Assembly: GCA_016711095.1 (NCBI GenBank) | Contig: JADJTP010000002.1 | Span: forward strand, 62,001-126,000 | Direction: 5' to 3' | From: Actinomycetales bacterium | Lineage (GTDB): Bacteria; Actinomycetota; Actinomycetes; Actinomycetales; Dermatophilaceae | Length of the DNA stretch: 64,000 bases | In this document: piece by piece, positions 32,581-42,636 of the stretch | Layout of the letters: every line of letters begins with the position of its first letter | How positions within the stretch are numbered: position 1 is the first letter of the stretch | Notes under the pieces: model-generated | Seen by the model: the letters and a program-made list of their open reading frames with translations, nothing else | The model's database searches: none | What the model was told of the DNA's origin: nothing | Position numbers and translations under genes: made by a program

Positions 32581-34086
32581 ATGAGCAAGAAGATCGACAT
32601 CACGGAGCTTGCGCTCCGGGACGCCCACCAGAGCTTGTTCGCGACCCGCATGGCCATCGAGGACATGGTCCCGATCTGCGAGGAGATCGACCAGGCGGGG
32701 TACTGGAGCGTTGAGTGCTGGGGCGGTGCGACGTTCGACGCGTGCATCCGCTTCCTCAACGAAGACCCATGGGAGCGGCTGCGGACCTTCCGCACGCTGT
32801 TGCCCAACTCCAAGCTGCAGATGCTGTTGCGCGGGCAGAATCTGCTCGGCTATCGGCACTATGAGGACGACGTCGTCGACCGGTTCGTCGGCAAGGCCGT
32901 CGAGAACGGTATGGACGTCTTCCGCACCTTCGACGCACTCAACGACGTGCGCAACGTTGAGCGTGCCATCAAGGCCGTCAAGCGTGAGGGCGCCCACGCC
33001 CAGGGGACCCTGTGTTACACGGTGAGCGAACTGCACACCGTCGAGGGTTACGTTCAGATGGCTCGCGACCTCATGGACCTCGGGTGTGACTCGCTGTGCC
33101 TCAAGGACATGGCCGCCCTGCTGCAGCCGCAACCGGCCTACGACATCGTCAAGGCGATCAAGGATGACCTCGGCGAGGACGTCCGGATCCACATCCATTG
33201 CCACGCGACGACCGGCGTGACCCTCGTCTCGCTGATGAAGGGCATCGAGGCCGGCGCCGACTGCGTCGACGCGGCCATCTCCTCGATGAGCCTCGGCCCG
33301 GGGCACAACCCGACCGAGAGCCTCGTCGAAATGTTGCCCGGGACCGGGTTCCACACCGAGCTCGACATGGACCGACTGATCAAGATCAAGGACTACTTCG
33401 CCGGCATCCGGCCGAAGTATGCCGAGTTCGCCTCCAACATCATCGGCGTCGAAACCGAGATCTTCAAGAGCCAGATCCCCGGCGGGATGATCTCCAACAT
33501 GGAGAGCCAGCTCAGGGCACAAGGCGCGGCAGATCGCCTCAAGGAGGTCCTTCTGGAGGTCCCGCGGGTGCGGGCCGACGCCGGCTACCCGCCCCTGGTC
33601 ACCCCGTCGAGCCAGATCGTGGGCACCCAGGCCGTCTTCAACGTCATGATGGGCCGCTACAAGGTCCTCACCGGTGAGTTCGCCGACGTCATGCTTGGTT
33701 ACTACGGCTCGACGCTCGGCGTGCCCAACCCCGAGGTGGTCGAGATCGCCCGCCTGCAGGCCAAGAAGGATCCGATCACCTGCCGACCGGCCGACCTGCT
33801 GCCGGCCGAGTGGGAGAAGGACTGCGAGGAGGCGGGTGCGCTGCAGGGCTTCAACGGCAGCGATGAGGACGTCCTCACCTATGCAATGTTCCCGAAGGTC
33901 GCCCCCACGTTCTTCGGCACCCGCCACGAGGGCCCCAAGAACGTCGGCAAGGCTCCCGATGTGCTCGCCGCCGAGAAGGCCGCCACAGCGGCCGGCGCTC
34001 AACCGGGCCAGCCGGTCCGCACCCCTGTTCGCTACAAGGTCATCGTCAACGGCGCCCCCCACAGCGTCTCCGTCCAGCCTTCGTGA
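32581..34086 (+). CDS. methylmalonyl-CoA carboxytransferase 5S subunit
   Basis: The 5S subunit (501 residues) moves CO2 between biotin and pyruvate/oxaloacetate in the transcarboxylase of the Wood-Werkman propionate cycle. Active-site residues fall where expected: Asp14 in RDAHQSLFATRM, Lys175 in SLCLKDMAALL (the carbamylated lysine) and His206/His208 in HIHCHATTG. These correspond to Asp23, Lys184, His215 and His217 of the Propionibacterium enzyme, a constant offset of nine. A C-terminal conserved domain with a YKVIVNGAPHSV end follows. ATG at 32581 has GGAAGG upstream. It heads an operon of four genes. A pyruvate or oxaloacetate decarboxylase subunit is the alternative. Confidence 0.92.
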   Translation: MSKKIDITELALRDAHQSLFATRMAIEDMVPICEEIDQAGYWSVECWGGATFDACIRFLNEDPWERLRTFRTLLPNSKLQMLLRGQNLLGYRHYEDDVVDRFVGKAVENGMDVFRTFDALNDVRNVERAIKAVKREGAHAQGTLCYTVSELHTVEGYVQMARDLMDLGCDSLCLKDMAALLQPQPAYDIVKAIKDDLGEDVRIHIHCHATTGVTLVSLMKGIEAGADCVDAAISSMSLGPGHNPTESLVEMLPGTGFHTELDMDRLIKIKDYFAGIRPKYAEFASNIIGVETEIFKSQIPGGMISNMESQLRAQGAADRLKEVLLEVPRVRADAGYPPLVTPSSQIVGTQAVFNVMMGRYKVLTGEFADVMLGYYGSTLGVPNPEVVEIARLQAKKDPITCRPADLLPAEWEKDCEEAGALQGFNGSDEDVLTYAMFPKVAPTFFGTRHEGPKNVGKAPDVLAAEKAATAAGAQPGQPVRTPVRYKVIVNGAPHSVSVQPS

Positions 34087-34094
34087 GGTCATCC

Positions 34095-35648
<1,554 letters not shown>

Positions 35649-35679
35649 CCGGCGTCGACACCTCACTGACAGGAGCCTC

Positions 35680-35958
35680 ATGACGAGCCCCCCCGTGGAC
35701 GTCGCCAAGCTCGTCGACGTCATCGACGAGTTGCAGCGGCGCATCGCCAAGATGGAGAAGCAGCTCGCGGACGCCCAGACGACCCGTGGACCGGTGCCGA
35801 TCGACACCATCCTGGCGATCTCGGCTGGGGTCGCGGCCTACCTGGGCAAGAAGGCGACGGTGCGGCAGATCCACTACAGCCACACCAACTCGTGGGCGAG
35901 GATGGGCCGTTCCAACATCCACGCGTCGCACTCCTTCACGCACTCCCGCTCGCACTGA
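35680..35958 (+). CDS. small conserved protein of the carboxytransferase operon
   Basis: A 92-residue protein between the 12S and 1.3S genes. The first 35 residues predict a helix/coiled coil (VAKLVDVIDELQRRIAKMEKQLADAQ). The next part, PIDTILAISAGVAAYLGKKATVRQIHY, is a mildly hydrophobic helix plus strand, and the end SWARMGRSNIHASHSFTHSRSH is His/Ser-rich. Short proteins with the IAAGVAAYLGKK...R..SWARQGR-type pattern occur in decarboxylase/carboxylase operons, so a small structural or assembly subunit is suggested. AGGAG precedes the ATG. No catalytic motif; function unproven. Confidence 0.75.
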   Translation: MTSPPVDVAKLVDVIDELQRRIAKMEKQLADAQTTRGPVPIDTILAISAGVAAYLGKKATVRQIHYSHTNSWARMGRSNIHASHSFTHSRSH

Positions 35959-35975
35959 CGAGCATCTCCGACCAG

Positions 35976-36012
35976 CACCCGACCTGCACTCCGACCAGCA
36001 CTCCGACCAGCA
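35976..36012. repeat. three copies of a 12-bp repeat before the biotin carrier gene
   Basis: CTCCGACCAGCA occurs at 35976-35987, 35989-36000 and 36001-36012, just upstream of the AAGGA ribosome site for the 1.3S gene. It may be replication slippage or a translation-level feature. Confidence 0.8.
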
Positions 36013-36029
36013 ACTGACAAGGAACACCC

Positions 36030-36413
36030 ATGCGACTCAAGGTGACCGTCGACGGGGTCGACTACGACGTCCTGGTCGACGTCGAGGCCGAGCCCAAGCC
36101 CGCCCTCGGCGGCTTCGTCTTCTCGTCTACGGGTTCGGCGAGCATGCCGCGCTCGGGCCCGGCCGCGCCGGCCGGTGAAGCGGCTGGCGGCGGTGGCGGT
36201 GAGAACGCCCTGCGCGCACCCATCGCCGGAACCGTCCTGCAGGTCAACGTCCAGCCCGGGCAAGAGGTCAAGGAGGGCGACACCCTCATCATCCTCGAGG
36301 CGATGAAGATGGAGACCGAGATCACCGCTCCCGTGGCGGGGAAGGTCAAGACCGTGCCGGTCACGGTCGGCAGCGCGGTCCAGGGCGGCGACATCCTCGT
36401 CGACTTCGAGTAG
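36030..36413 (+). CDS. biotin carboxyl carrier protein (1.3S subunit)
   Basis: A 127-residue biotinyl carrier that shuttles the carboxyl group between the 12S and 5S active sites. The biotinylation motif is ILEAMKMETE, with the biotin-bearing lysine near residue 93. A flexible Ala/Gly/Pro-rich linker (about 38-57) separates it from the N-terminal MRLKVTVDGVDYDVLVDVE strand. Length and layout match the Propionibacterium 1.3S subunit. AAGGA precedes the ATG. It is the last gene of the operon; a strong hairpin follows at 36462-36496. Biotin attachment needs BirA, which is not in the window. Confidence 0.94.
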   Translation: MRLKVTVDGVDYDVLVDVEAEPKPALGGFVFSSTGSASMPRSGPAAPAGEAAGGGGGENALRAPIAGTVLQVNVQPGQEVKEGDTLIILEAMKMETEITAPVAGKVKTVPVTVGSAVQGGDILVDFE

Positions 36414-36667
36414 GCCGCCGGCTGTCGGGCTCTTTGCCCGGCTGCGTTCTGACTGCTTTCCCGTATGCCGCGTGGCCGCTGGCCGCGCGGCATACGCGCG
36501 TCTGGACCGGGCAGGCCGTCGGGAGACGGTATCCTGGAGCTTCATGCCGGCGTGGGTGGAGGACCCGCGGACGGTTTGCCGCAGGCACCACGGTGCGTGC
36601 GCGGCATACCGATAGCCCTGATGGGCGACGCCGGGTCAGCCCACCGACACCTCCGGGAGATCCACGC
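36414..36667. other. leader region before ahcY
   Basis: A 254-base gap after the biotin carrier gene. It contains the hairpin at 36462-36496 and a third GGCATAC copy near 36602. CTCCGGGAGA (36651-36660) precedes the ahcY ATG. I could not match it to a SAH, SAM or cobalamin riboswitch consensus by eye. Confidence 0.5.
36462..36496 (+). terminator. strong hairpin after the carboxytransferase operon
   Basis: A near-perfect 16-base-pair stem: CGTATGCCGCGTGGCC (36462-36477), loop GCT, then GGCCGCGCGGCATACG (36481-36496), with one G-U pair. It lies 49 bases past the biotin carrier stop. No T tract follows, as is usual for many high-GC actinobacterial terminators. Each arm contains the window-wide GTATGCC motif. 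Confidence 0.7.
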
Positions 36668-38143
36668 ATGCCTGCCTTCGATTTCAAGGTCGCCGACCTG
36701 TCCCTCGCCCGCGCCGGGCGTCACCAGCTGCGCCTGGCCGAGCACGAGATGCCGGGCCTGATGTCCCTGCGCGAGCAGTATCGCGACAGCCGGCCGCTGG
36801 CCGGTGCCCGCATCGCCGGGTCGCTGCATATGACCGTGCAAACGGCTGTCCTCATCGAGACCCTCACGGTGCTCGGCGCCGAGGTGCGTTGGGCCTCGTG
36901 CAACATCTTCTCCACCCAGGACGAGGCCGCAGCCGCCGTCGTCGTCGGACCCCACGGCACGGAAGAAGATCCGCAGGGTGTGCCGGTTTTCGCCTGGAAG
37001 GGCGAGAGCCTTCCGGAGTATTGGTGGTGCACCGACCAGGTCCTCACCTGGCCATCAGGCACCGACGGCTCCGTCGGCCCCAACATGATCCTCGATGACG
37101 GCGGCGACGCGACGATGCTCGTGCACAAGGGCCGCGAATGGGAGCAGGCGGGCCAGGTGCCGCCGACGACCGAGCAGGATTCCGAGGAATTCGCCGTCTT
37201 CAAGGACCTCGTGCGCGAGACGATGGCCGCCGACGCCGACAAGTGGACCCGGATCGCCGCCGGCATCAAGGGGGTCACCGAGGAGACGACCACCGGGGTG
37301 CACCGGCTATATCAGCTGGCCGCTGCGGGGGAACTGCTGTTCCCCGCCATCAACGTCAACGACTCGGTGACCAAGAGCAAGTTCGACAACAAATACGGCT
37401 GCCGGCCTTCGCTCATCGACGGACTCAACCGCGCGACGGACGTGCTCATCGGTGGCAAGGTCGCGATCGTCTGTGGTTTCGGTGACGTGGGCAAGGGCTG
37501 CGCCGAGTCGCTCGCCGGTCAAGGCGCCCGCGTCATCGTCACCGAGATCGACCCCATCTGCGCGCTGCAGGCGGCCATGGAGGGCTTCCAGGTGGCCCGG
37601 CTCGACGACGTCATCGGGACCGCCGACATCGTTGTCACCGCGACCGGATGCTTCGACGTCGTCACGGCCGAGCACATGGCGGCGATGAAGGACAAGGCCA
37701 TCGTCGCCAACATCGGGCACTTCGACAACGAGATCGACATGGCCGGTCTCGCCCGCATCCCGGGGATTGTCAAGACCGAGATCAAGCCGCAGGTCCATGA
37801 ATGGACCTTCCCGTCCGGCGACGGTCCCGACGGTCGGTCCGAGCATTCGATCATCGTGCTGTCCGAGGGCCGCCTGATGAATCTCGGCAACGCCACGGGA
37901 CACCCGTCGTTCGTCATGAGCAACTCGTTCAGCAACCAGACGATCGCCCAGATCGAGCTGTTCACCAAGACCGCGGCATACGAGCGTCAGGTCTATACGC
38001 TGCCCAAGGTGCTCGACGAGCTGGTGGCACGTCTGCACCTTGACGCCCTCGGGGTGGCGTTGACCGAGTTGTCCAAGCCCCAGGCTGAATACCTCGGAGT
38101 CGATGTGGCCGGGCCTTTCAAGCCGGAGCACTATCGCTACTGA
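36668..38143 (+). CDS. ahcY: adenosylhomocysteinase
   Basis: SAH hydrolase, reversibly splitting S-adenosylhomocysteine to adenosine and homocysteine, clearing the product of methylation. It has 491 residues with the roughly 40-residue insertion seen in actinobacterial enzymes. Recognised blocks: GSLHMTVQTAVLIETL, WWCTDQVLTWP, LILDDGGDATMLVH-like stretch, INVNDSVTKSKFDNKYGCRPSLIDG with the catalytic Lys/Asp pair, NAD site GKVAIVCGFGDVGKGCAESL, and the end LGVDVAGPFKPEHYRY. ATG at 36668 (MPAFDFKVADL) fits; the frame upstream is leader. Cytoplasmic, NAD-bound tetramer in known members. Confidence 0.97.
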   Translation: MPAFDFKVADLSLARAGRHQLRLAEHEMPGLMSLREQYRDSRPLAGARIAGSLHMTVQTAVLIETLTVLGAEVRWASCNIFSTQDEAAAAVVVGPHGTEEDPQGVPVFAWKGESLPEYWWCTDQVLTWPSGTDGSVGPNMILDDGGDATMLVHKGREWEQAGQVPPTTEQDSEEFAVFKDLVRETMAADADKWTRIAAGIKGVTEETTTGVHRLYQLAAAGELLFPAINVNDSVTKSKFDNKYGCRPSLIDGLNRATDVLIGGKVAIVCGFGDVGKGCAESLAGQGARVIVTEIDPICALQAAMEGFQVARLDDVIGTADIVVTATGCFDVVTAEHMAAMKDKAIVANIGHFDNEIDMAGLARIPGIVKTEIKPQVHEWTFPSGDGPDGRSEHSIIVLSEGRLMNLGNATGHPSFVMSNSFSNQTIAQIELFTKTAAYERQVYTLPKVLDELVARLHLDALGVALTELSKPQAEYLGVDVAGPFKPEHYRY

Positions 38144-38157
38144 TCGCTCGCGAGCCG

Positions 38158-38215
38158 AACGGCCGCCTGCCCTGCCCGGTCGCACCCACAGCCACCGGCA
38201 GGGCGGGCGGCCGTT
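38158..38215 (+). terminator. rho-independent terminator of ahcY
   Basis: Long GC-rich stem: AACGGCCGCCTGCCCTGCC (from 38158) pairs with GGCAGGGCGGGCGGCCGTT (to 38215), about 19 base pairs with one wobble, loop about 20 bases. It is followed by TTTCTC. It starts 14 bases after the ahcY stop and separates ahcY from mtrA. Confidence 0.9.
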
Positions 38216-38332
38216 TCTCATCCGCAAGGTTGCCCGGCAGGTGGTCCGCGTGTTGCTCGGCCCGCCTCGCCGCGTCCTGCCGAGGGTGTGTGATGATTTC
38301 AGGTGTCGCGGGGACCTCAGAAAGGAGCGCAC

Positions 38333-39010
38333 GTGAAGGGTCGTGTGCTGATTGTGGACGACGATCTGGCCTTGTCCGAGATGTTGGGGATCGTCCTGCG
38401 TCAGGAGGGGCTGGAGGTCAGCCACGTCGCCGATGGCGGGGAGGCACTGGCGGCCTTCCGCACATCCCGGCCGGATCTCGTGCTGCTGGACGTGATGCTT
38501 CCGACGATGGACGGCATGGAGGTATGCCGACGCATCCGAGCCGAGTCGGGCGTGCCCATCGTCATGCTGACGGCGCGGACCGACACCATCGACATCGTCG
38601 TGGGCCTGGAGTCGGGGGCCGACGACTACGTGGTCAAGCCGTTCATGCCGCAAGAGCTCATTGCTCGGTTGCGTGCGAGGCTGCGCCGCGGTGATGAACC
38701 TGAGCCGGAGCGGCTGGAGATCGGAGACCTGCAGATCGATGTTGCCGGACACTCGGTCAAGCGCGGCAGCAGCACGCTCTCGCTGACGCCTTTGGAGTTC
38801 GATCTTCTCGTCGCGCTGGCGCGAAAGCCGTGGCAGGTGTTCACCCGGGAGGTGTTGCTGGAACACGTGTGGGGCTACCGTCACGCAGGCGACACCCGGC
38901 TGGTCAACGTGCACGTCCAGCGGCTGCGCAGCAAGATCGAGCATGACCCTGAGCACCCCAGCATCGTCGTCACGGTCCGTGGCGTGGGATATAGGGCCGG
39001 TCCGGCCTGA
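38333..39010 (+). CDS. mtrA: response regulator MtrA
   Basis: OmpR/PhoB-type regulator (225 residues) that works with MtrB to control cell-division and wall-turnover genes in actinobacteria. The receiver shows VLIVDDD (5-11), phospho-acceptor Asp53 in LLDVMLPTMDG, VMLTARTD and DDYVVKPF with the conserved lysine. The winged helix covers about 125-225, with LTPLEFDLLVALARKPWQVFTREVLLEHVWGY and a RxxRSKIE recognition helix. GTG at 38333 has AAAGGAG nine bases upstream. MtrB and LpqB follow directly, the invariant actinobacterial order. Confidence 0.97.
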   Translation: MKGRVLIVDDDLALSEMLGIVLRQEGLEVSHVADGGEALAAFRTSRPDLVLLDVMLPTMDGMEVCRRIRAESGVPIVMLTARTDTIDIVVGLESGADDYVVKPFMPQELIARLRARLRRGDEPEPERLEIGDLQIDVAGHSVKRGSSTLSLTPLEFDLLVALARKPWQVFTREVLLEHVWGYRHAGDTRLVNVHVQRLRSKIEHDPEHPSIVVTVRGVGYRAGPA

Positions 39011-39013
39011 CCG

Positions 39014-40639
39014 ATGACCGACGACAGCCCACCGGCCGCCGCAGCCCGCCGCTCTGGTCTTGGACTCGCCCGGGTCGCGCACGCGTGGCGGCGGTCGCTG
39101 CAACTTCGGGTGGTCACCTCGACGATGCTTTTGGGCATGATCGTGCTCGGGTCGGTCGGGACCTACCTCTACGGAGAGGTCGGGGCGGGGCTGGTGCGCA
39201 GCCGCACCGAGGCCGCGACCGCCGAGGCTAACCGGCTCACCGAGGTCGTTCAGGCGAAGTTCCACAGCACCGACAAGACGCAGAACACTGACGCGTTGAC
39301 CGTCGCAGCCCAATCCATCATCTTCGAAACGGCTGGCAGTGAACGCTCGCGATATGTCGTGCTCTCGCGGCTGGCGACGAACCGCAGCAGCTTCGTCATC
39401 AATGCGGTGCGCTCGGGCGAGGTCGACGACTCTCACATCCCCGACGCGATCGAGGCAGCCGTCGCCGAGGACGCCGCTCACCAGAAGACCCAGATCGTGT
39501 CCCTTTCCTTGGCGGGGTCCGCCGAACCGGTGCCGTGTCTCGTCGTCGGGCAGCAGGTCGACATTCCGTTGGCGCAAGGCTATGGCGTCTATTTCGTCTA
39601 CCCCATGCTCGACGAGGTCGCCTCGCTGCGGCTCATCCAACGGACCTTGCTCACCGGGGGCTTCGTCCTGGTGTTGCTCATCGGTGGGGTCGCCTATGTG
39701 GTGACACGGCAGGTGGTCGCACCGGTGCGCCAGGCGGCTGGCGTTGCCCAGCGCCTGGCCGCGGGGCAACTGACCGAGCGGATGGTCCCCAAAGGTGAGG
39801 ACGACCTGGCCAGCCTTGCCACGTCGTTCAACGCGATGGCCGAGGGGCTGCAGCGTCAGATTCGGCAACTCGAAGACCTCTCGCGCGTGCAACAGCGCTT
39901 CGTCTCGGACGTCTCCCACGAACTGCGCACCCCGTTGACGACGATCCGCCTGGCGGGGGACCTCATCCATGACTCTCGCGGGCAGTTTGAGCCTGCAGTC
40001 TCGCGCTCGGCGGAGTTGCTGCGTGGCGAAGTCGATCGCTTCGAGGCGCTGCTATCGGATCTGCTCGAGATCAGTCGTTTCGACGCCGGCGCCGCCGTCC
40101 TAGACACCGAGCCGACCGATCTGCGCCGCACGGTGGCCAAGGTCGTCGACGGCTGCCAGAGCCTGGCTGAGAGCAAGGGCAGTCGGATCACCCTGATCGA
40201 CCCGGGGATCCCCTGCGAAGCGAGCTACGATCCGAGACGGATCGAACGAGTCCTGCGCAATCTCGTAGTGAACGCCATCGAGCACGGGGACGGCAAACCG
40301 GTCGAGATCATCGTCGGGGGTAACGACAGCGCGGTCGGTGCGTCCGTTCGCGACCACGGCGTCGGCCTGCGCCCAGGCGAGGCGGGAATGGTCTTCAACC
40401 GCTTCTGGCGGGCCGACCCCGCTCGAGCTCGCGCCACTGGGGGCAGCGGTCTCGGCCTGGCGATCGCCTTGGAGGACGCTCGGCTGCACTCAGGCTGGTT
40501 GCAGGCCTGGGGGCAGCCCGGCGAAGGCGCCGTATTCAGACTCACTCTGCCCCGTGCCTCCGGCATGCGCATCGGCTCGTCCCCGGTCCCGCTCAACCCC
40601 AAGTCACTCGGAGCCCGGCCCGAGACGGCGCGGCCATGA
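39014..40639 (+). CDS. mtrB: sensor histidine kinase MtrB
   Basis: Membrane sensor kinase (541 residues) that phosphorylates MtrA. Segments in order: cytoplasmic N-terminus, helix 1 (about 34-54), an extracellular sensor region (about 60-208), helix 2 (about 211-231), HAMP linker, the H-box SDVSHELRTPLTTIR with phospho-His302, N-box LRNLVVNAIEHGDG, G1 VRDHGVGLRPGE and G2 GGSGLGLAIALED. It lies three bases after mtrA and overlaps lpqB by four bases (ATGA), giving one operon. LpqB is thought to modulate the sensor from outside. Confidence 0.96.
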   Translation: MTDDSPPAAAARRSGLGLARVAHAWRRSLQLRVVTSTMLLGMIVLGSVGTYLYGEVGAGLVRSRTEAATAEANRLTEVVQAKFHSTDKTQNTDALTVAAQSIIFETAGSERSRYVVLSRLATNRSSFVINAVRSGEVDDSHIPDAIEAAVAEDAAHQKTQIVSLSLAGSAEPVPCLVVGQQVDIPLAQGYGVYFVYPMLDEVASLRLIQRTLLTGGFVLVLLIGGVAYVVTRQVVAPVRQAAGVAQRLAAGQLTERMVPKGEDDLASLATSFNAMAEGLQRQIRQLEDLSRVQQRFVSDVSHELRTPLTTIRLAGDLIHDSRGQFEPAVSRSAELLRGEVDRFEALLSDLLEISRFDAGAAVLDTEPTDLRRTVAKVVDGCQSLAESKGSRITLIDPGIPCEASYDPRRIERVLRNLVVNAIEHGDGKPVEIIVGGNDSAVGASVRDHGVGLRPGEAGMVFNRFWRADPARARATGGSGLGLAIALEDARLHSGWLQAWGQPGEGAVFRLTLPRASGMRIGSSPVPLNPKSLGARPETARP

Positions 40640-42528
40640 CCGCTGGCAGGGGCGCGCGCGGCATACCGGGCTTTGGAGCACGGGCGGCAACGGCCCTGGC
40701 CTTCGTCTGCGCGGCCCTGATCGGCGGGTGTTCTGGCCTGCCCGCGGGCGGACCGGTCCTCGATGGGCGTGCCGTCGACGAGCGCGTGCGCCCCGAGGTG
40801 CGGATCGTCGTGCCGCCGCCGGCGGCCAGGGCGAGCCCCGAGCAGGTGGTCCGTGGCTTCCTGCAGGCCGGCGCAGCCTTCCAGGAGCTCAACGACGGCG
40901 GAGCCCCGGTCGCCAACGCCTATCTCGCGCCGGGCTCGGTTGCCAGGTGGCGACCAACGTCGTCGGTGACCGTTTTCGACCGGCTGGACACCGTGGCTCT
41001 GCAATCCCCGACCGACGATGAGATCGTCGCGCAGGTGCGGGTCGTCGCCACGGTCGATGACACCGGTCACTACCGCGAGGTTGGCCCCGAGAAGGTCGCA
41101 TCGGTTGCCCTAGGGCTCGTCCGGGTCGCCGGTGAGTGGCGGATCGAGTTGCCCGAGGAGGGCTTCGGACTCTGGCTCAACACCGACGACTTCGGCCGGG
41201 TGATGAGCCCCTATCGGATCCACTATCCCAGTGTCGGGGGACGGCGCCTCGTGCCCGACGTGCGGTGGTTCGCGGTTGGGCCGCGGCAGGCGACGGCCCT
41301 GGCGCGTGCTCAACTCGAACCGGTGCCGGACTACCTCGAGGGTGCGGTCGAGACCGGCTTCCCGTCCGGGACGACCCTCGCGGTCGACGCGGTGACGGTT
41401 CAGGACGGTATCGCGAGGGTCGTCCTCACAGCCGCTGCGAGCACTGCCGACCTGGAGGATCGCCGGGCGATGTGGGCCCAGCTCGGCACCACTCTCCGAG
41501 CGCTGCCGGAGGTGAGCGGGGTGAACGTCGAGGTGATGGGAGGCGGCCGACTCAGCGTCCCCGAGCTGAGCGGTCCGCTGCGCAGCGCGGACGAGGTGGG
41601 GTTCTCGGCGGACGCTGTTCCGCTGGCCCGCAGCGGTTGGCTCCGCGTCGGCGAACGCACCTTCGCCGTCGACCTCAGCCGGCTTGACGGGCTTGAGGTC
41701 CCTCGGGCCGACGCGAGCTCAGTCCCGACGACAACGCTCGGCTCAGACCTTCCGTCGAGCGCCGTCGGGGGACTGCCGAGCATCCCGAATGCCTACGTCG
41801 GATTCGCGGTGTCGCCCGACGGCACCGACGTCGCAGCGGTCGCTGCCGGCGGGACGGGCCTTGCCCGATGGCACGATCGGGTGCGGGTCGAGATCCCCCC
41901 CTTCTCGGCTGTGTTCTCGCGCCCGAGTTACGACCCGCAGGGCTGGCTTTGGATGGCCGGATCGACGACAGGCCTCCGTCAGCTCTGGACCTTCGCCACC
42001 GCCGACGCTGCCCTCCAGTCACCGGTGCCGGTGCGGGCAGACTGGCTGTCCGAGCGTCTGGTCACGGCGTTCGGCCTGTCCCGAGACGGAACCCGGGTCG
42101 CTGTGACGAGCTCCGCGTTGACTGGCTCAGACGCCCGCCTGGACGTCGCCGGAATCGTTCGGGACGCCAACGGACGCCCGACGTCGCTGGCCGCCCCCCA
42201 CCGTCAGGCTGATCCGCTGGAGCGGGTCGGAGAGCTCGCGTGGCTCGATGACACCACGCTCGCAGTCCTCGGATCGGGCCGTGCGCAGGAGCCCGTGCGC
42301 CCGTGGATCGTGCAGCTCGGGCAAGGAATCGGCCTGCGCCGGATCGGGATCGCCGCCCCGGCGAGTGACCTCATCGCGCCGGTCGAGGGAGCTAGATTCC
42401 TCGTCTCCACCAGCGGACCACGGGGGCTGGTCGTCCTGACGGAGCCCGCCGGGGTGCTGGTTCGGGTCGGTGGGTCATGGCGCGAGGTCGAGGGGGCCAC
42501 CGAGCTCGCGGTGCAGCCGGGCCGGTGA
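40636..42528 (+). CDS. lpqB: lipoprotein LpqB, MtrB accessory
   Basis: A 630-residue exported lipoprotein. The signal peptide ends in a lipobox, LIGGC, with the lipid-bearing Cys near 32. A GerMN/sporulation-type domain (about 190-310: TTLAVDAVTVQDGIARVVLTAAAS and MWAQLGTTLRALPEVSGVNVEVMGG) is followed by a C-terminal beta-propeller-like region (about 370-630). Mycobacterial LpqB interacts with the MtrB extracellular domain. The ATG overlaps the mtrB stop (ATGA), so the trio is coupled. The next gene, comF-like, is 108 bases on. Confidence 0.95.
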   Translation: MTAGRGARGIPGFGARAATALAFVCAALIGGCSGLPAGGPVLDGRAVDERVRPEVRIVVPPPAARASPEQVVRGFLQAGAAFQELNDGGAPVANAYLAPGSVARWRPTSSVTVFDRLDTVALQSPTDDEIVAQVRVVATVDDTGHYREVGPEKVASVALGLVRVAGEWRIELPEEGFGLWLNTDDFGRVMSPYRIHYPSVGGRRLVPDVRWFAVGPRQATALARAQLEPVPDYLEGAVETGFPSGTTLAVDAVTVQDGIARVVLTAAASTADLEDRRAMWAQLGTTLRALPEVSGVNVEVMGGGRLSVPELSGPLRSADEVGFSADAVPLARSGWLRVGERTFAVDLSRLDGLEVPRADASSVPTTTLGSDLPSSAVGGLPSIPNAYVGFAVSPDGTDVAAVAAGGTGLARWHDRVRVEIPPFSAVFSRPSYDPQGWLWMAGSTTGLRQLWTFATADAALQSPVPVRADWLSERLVTAFGLSRDGTRVAVTSSALTGSDARLDVAGIVRDANGRPTSLAAPHRQADPLERVGELAWLDDTTLAVLGSGRAQEPVRPWIVQLGQGIGLRRIGIAAPASDLIAPVEGARFLVSTSGPRGLVVLTEPAGVLVRVGGSWREVEGATELAVQPGR

Positions 42529-42540
42529 GCTTTCCCGAAT

Positions 42541-42584
42541 CCGGCGCCTTCCACAGGCCAGCTTCGCGAGTCCCGCCATCCACA
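42541..42584. promoter_or_regulatory. two TCCACA sites upstream of the comF-like gene
   Basis: GCCTTCCACAG (42546-42556) and CCATCCACAC (42576-42585) lie in the short gap before the comF-like gene, in the same orientation and about 29 bases apart. They resemble degenerate DnaA boxes (TTNTCCACA). A related pair occurs at 54907-54935. Function not shown. Confidence 0.35.
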
Positions 42585-42636
42585 CCCCCGCGCAGCTCTT
42601 AACACGCTGCCGGATTGCTCCTGCGACAGTGCAGAA

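Noticed and set aside
36414..36667. SAH or SAM riboswitch before ahcY
   Set aside because: The conserved core of these riboswitches was not found by eye; a covariance-model search would settle it.
37307..39970. Minus-strand open frame of 887 codons across ahcY and mtrA/mtrB
   Set aside because: It is antisense to genes with clear motifs; its protein is rich in Arg, His, Gln and Asp with no domain. High GC makes long antisense frames common.
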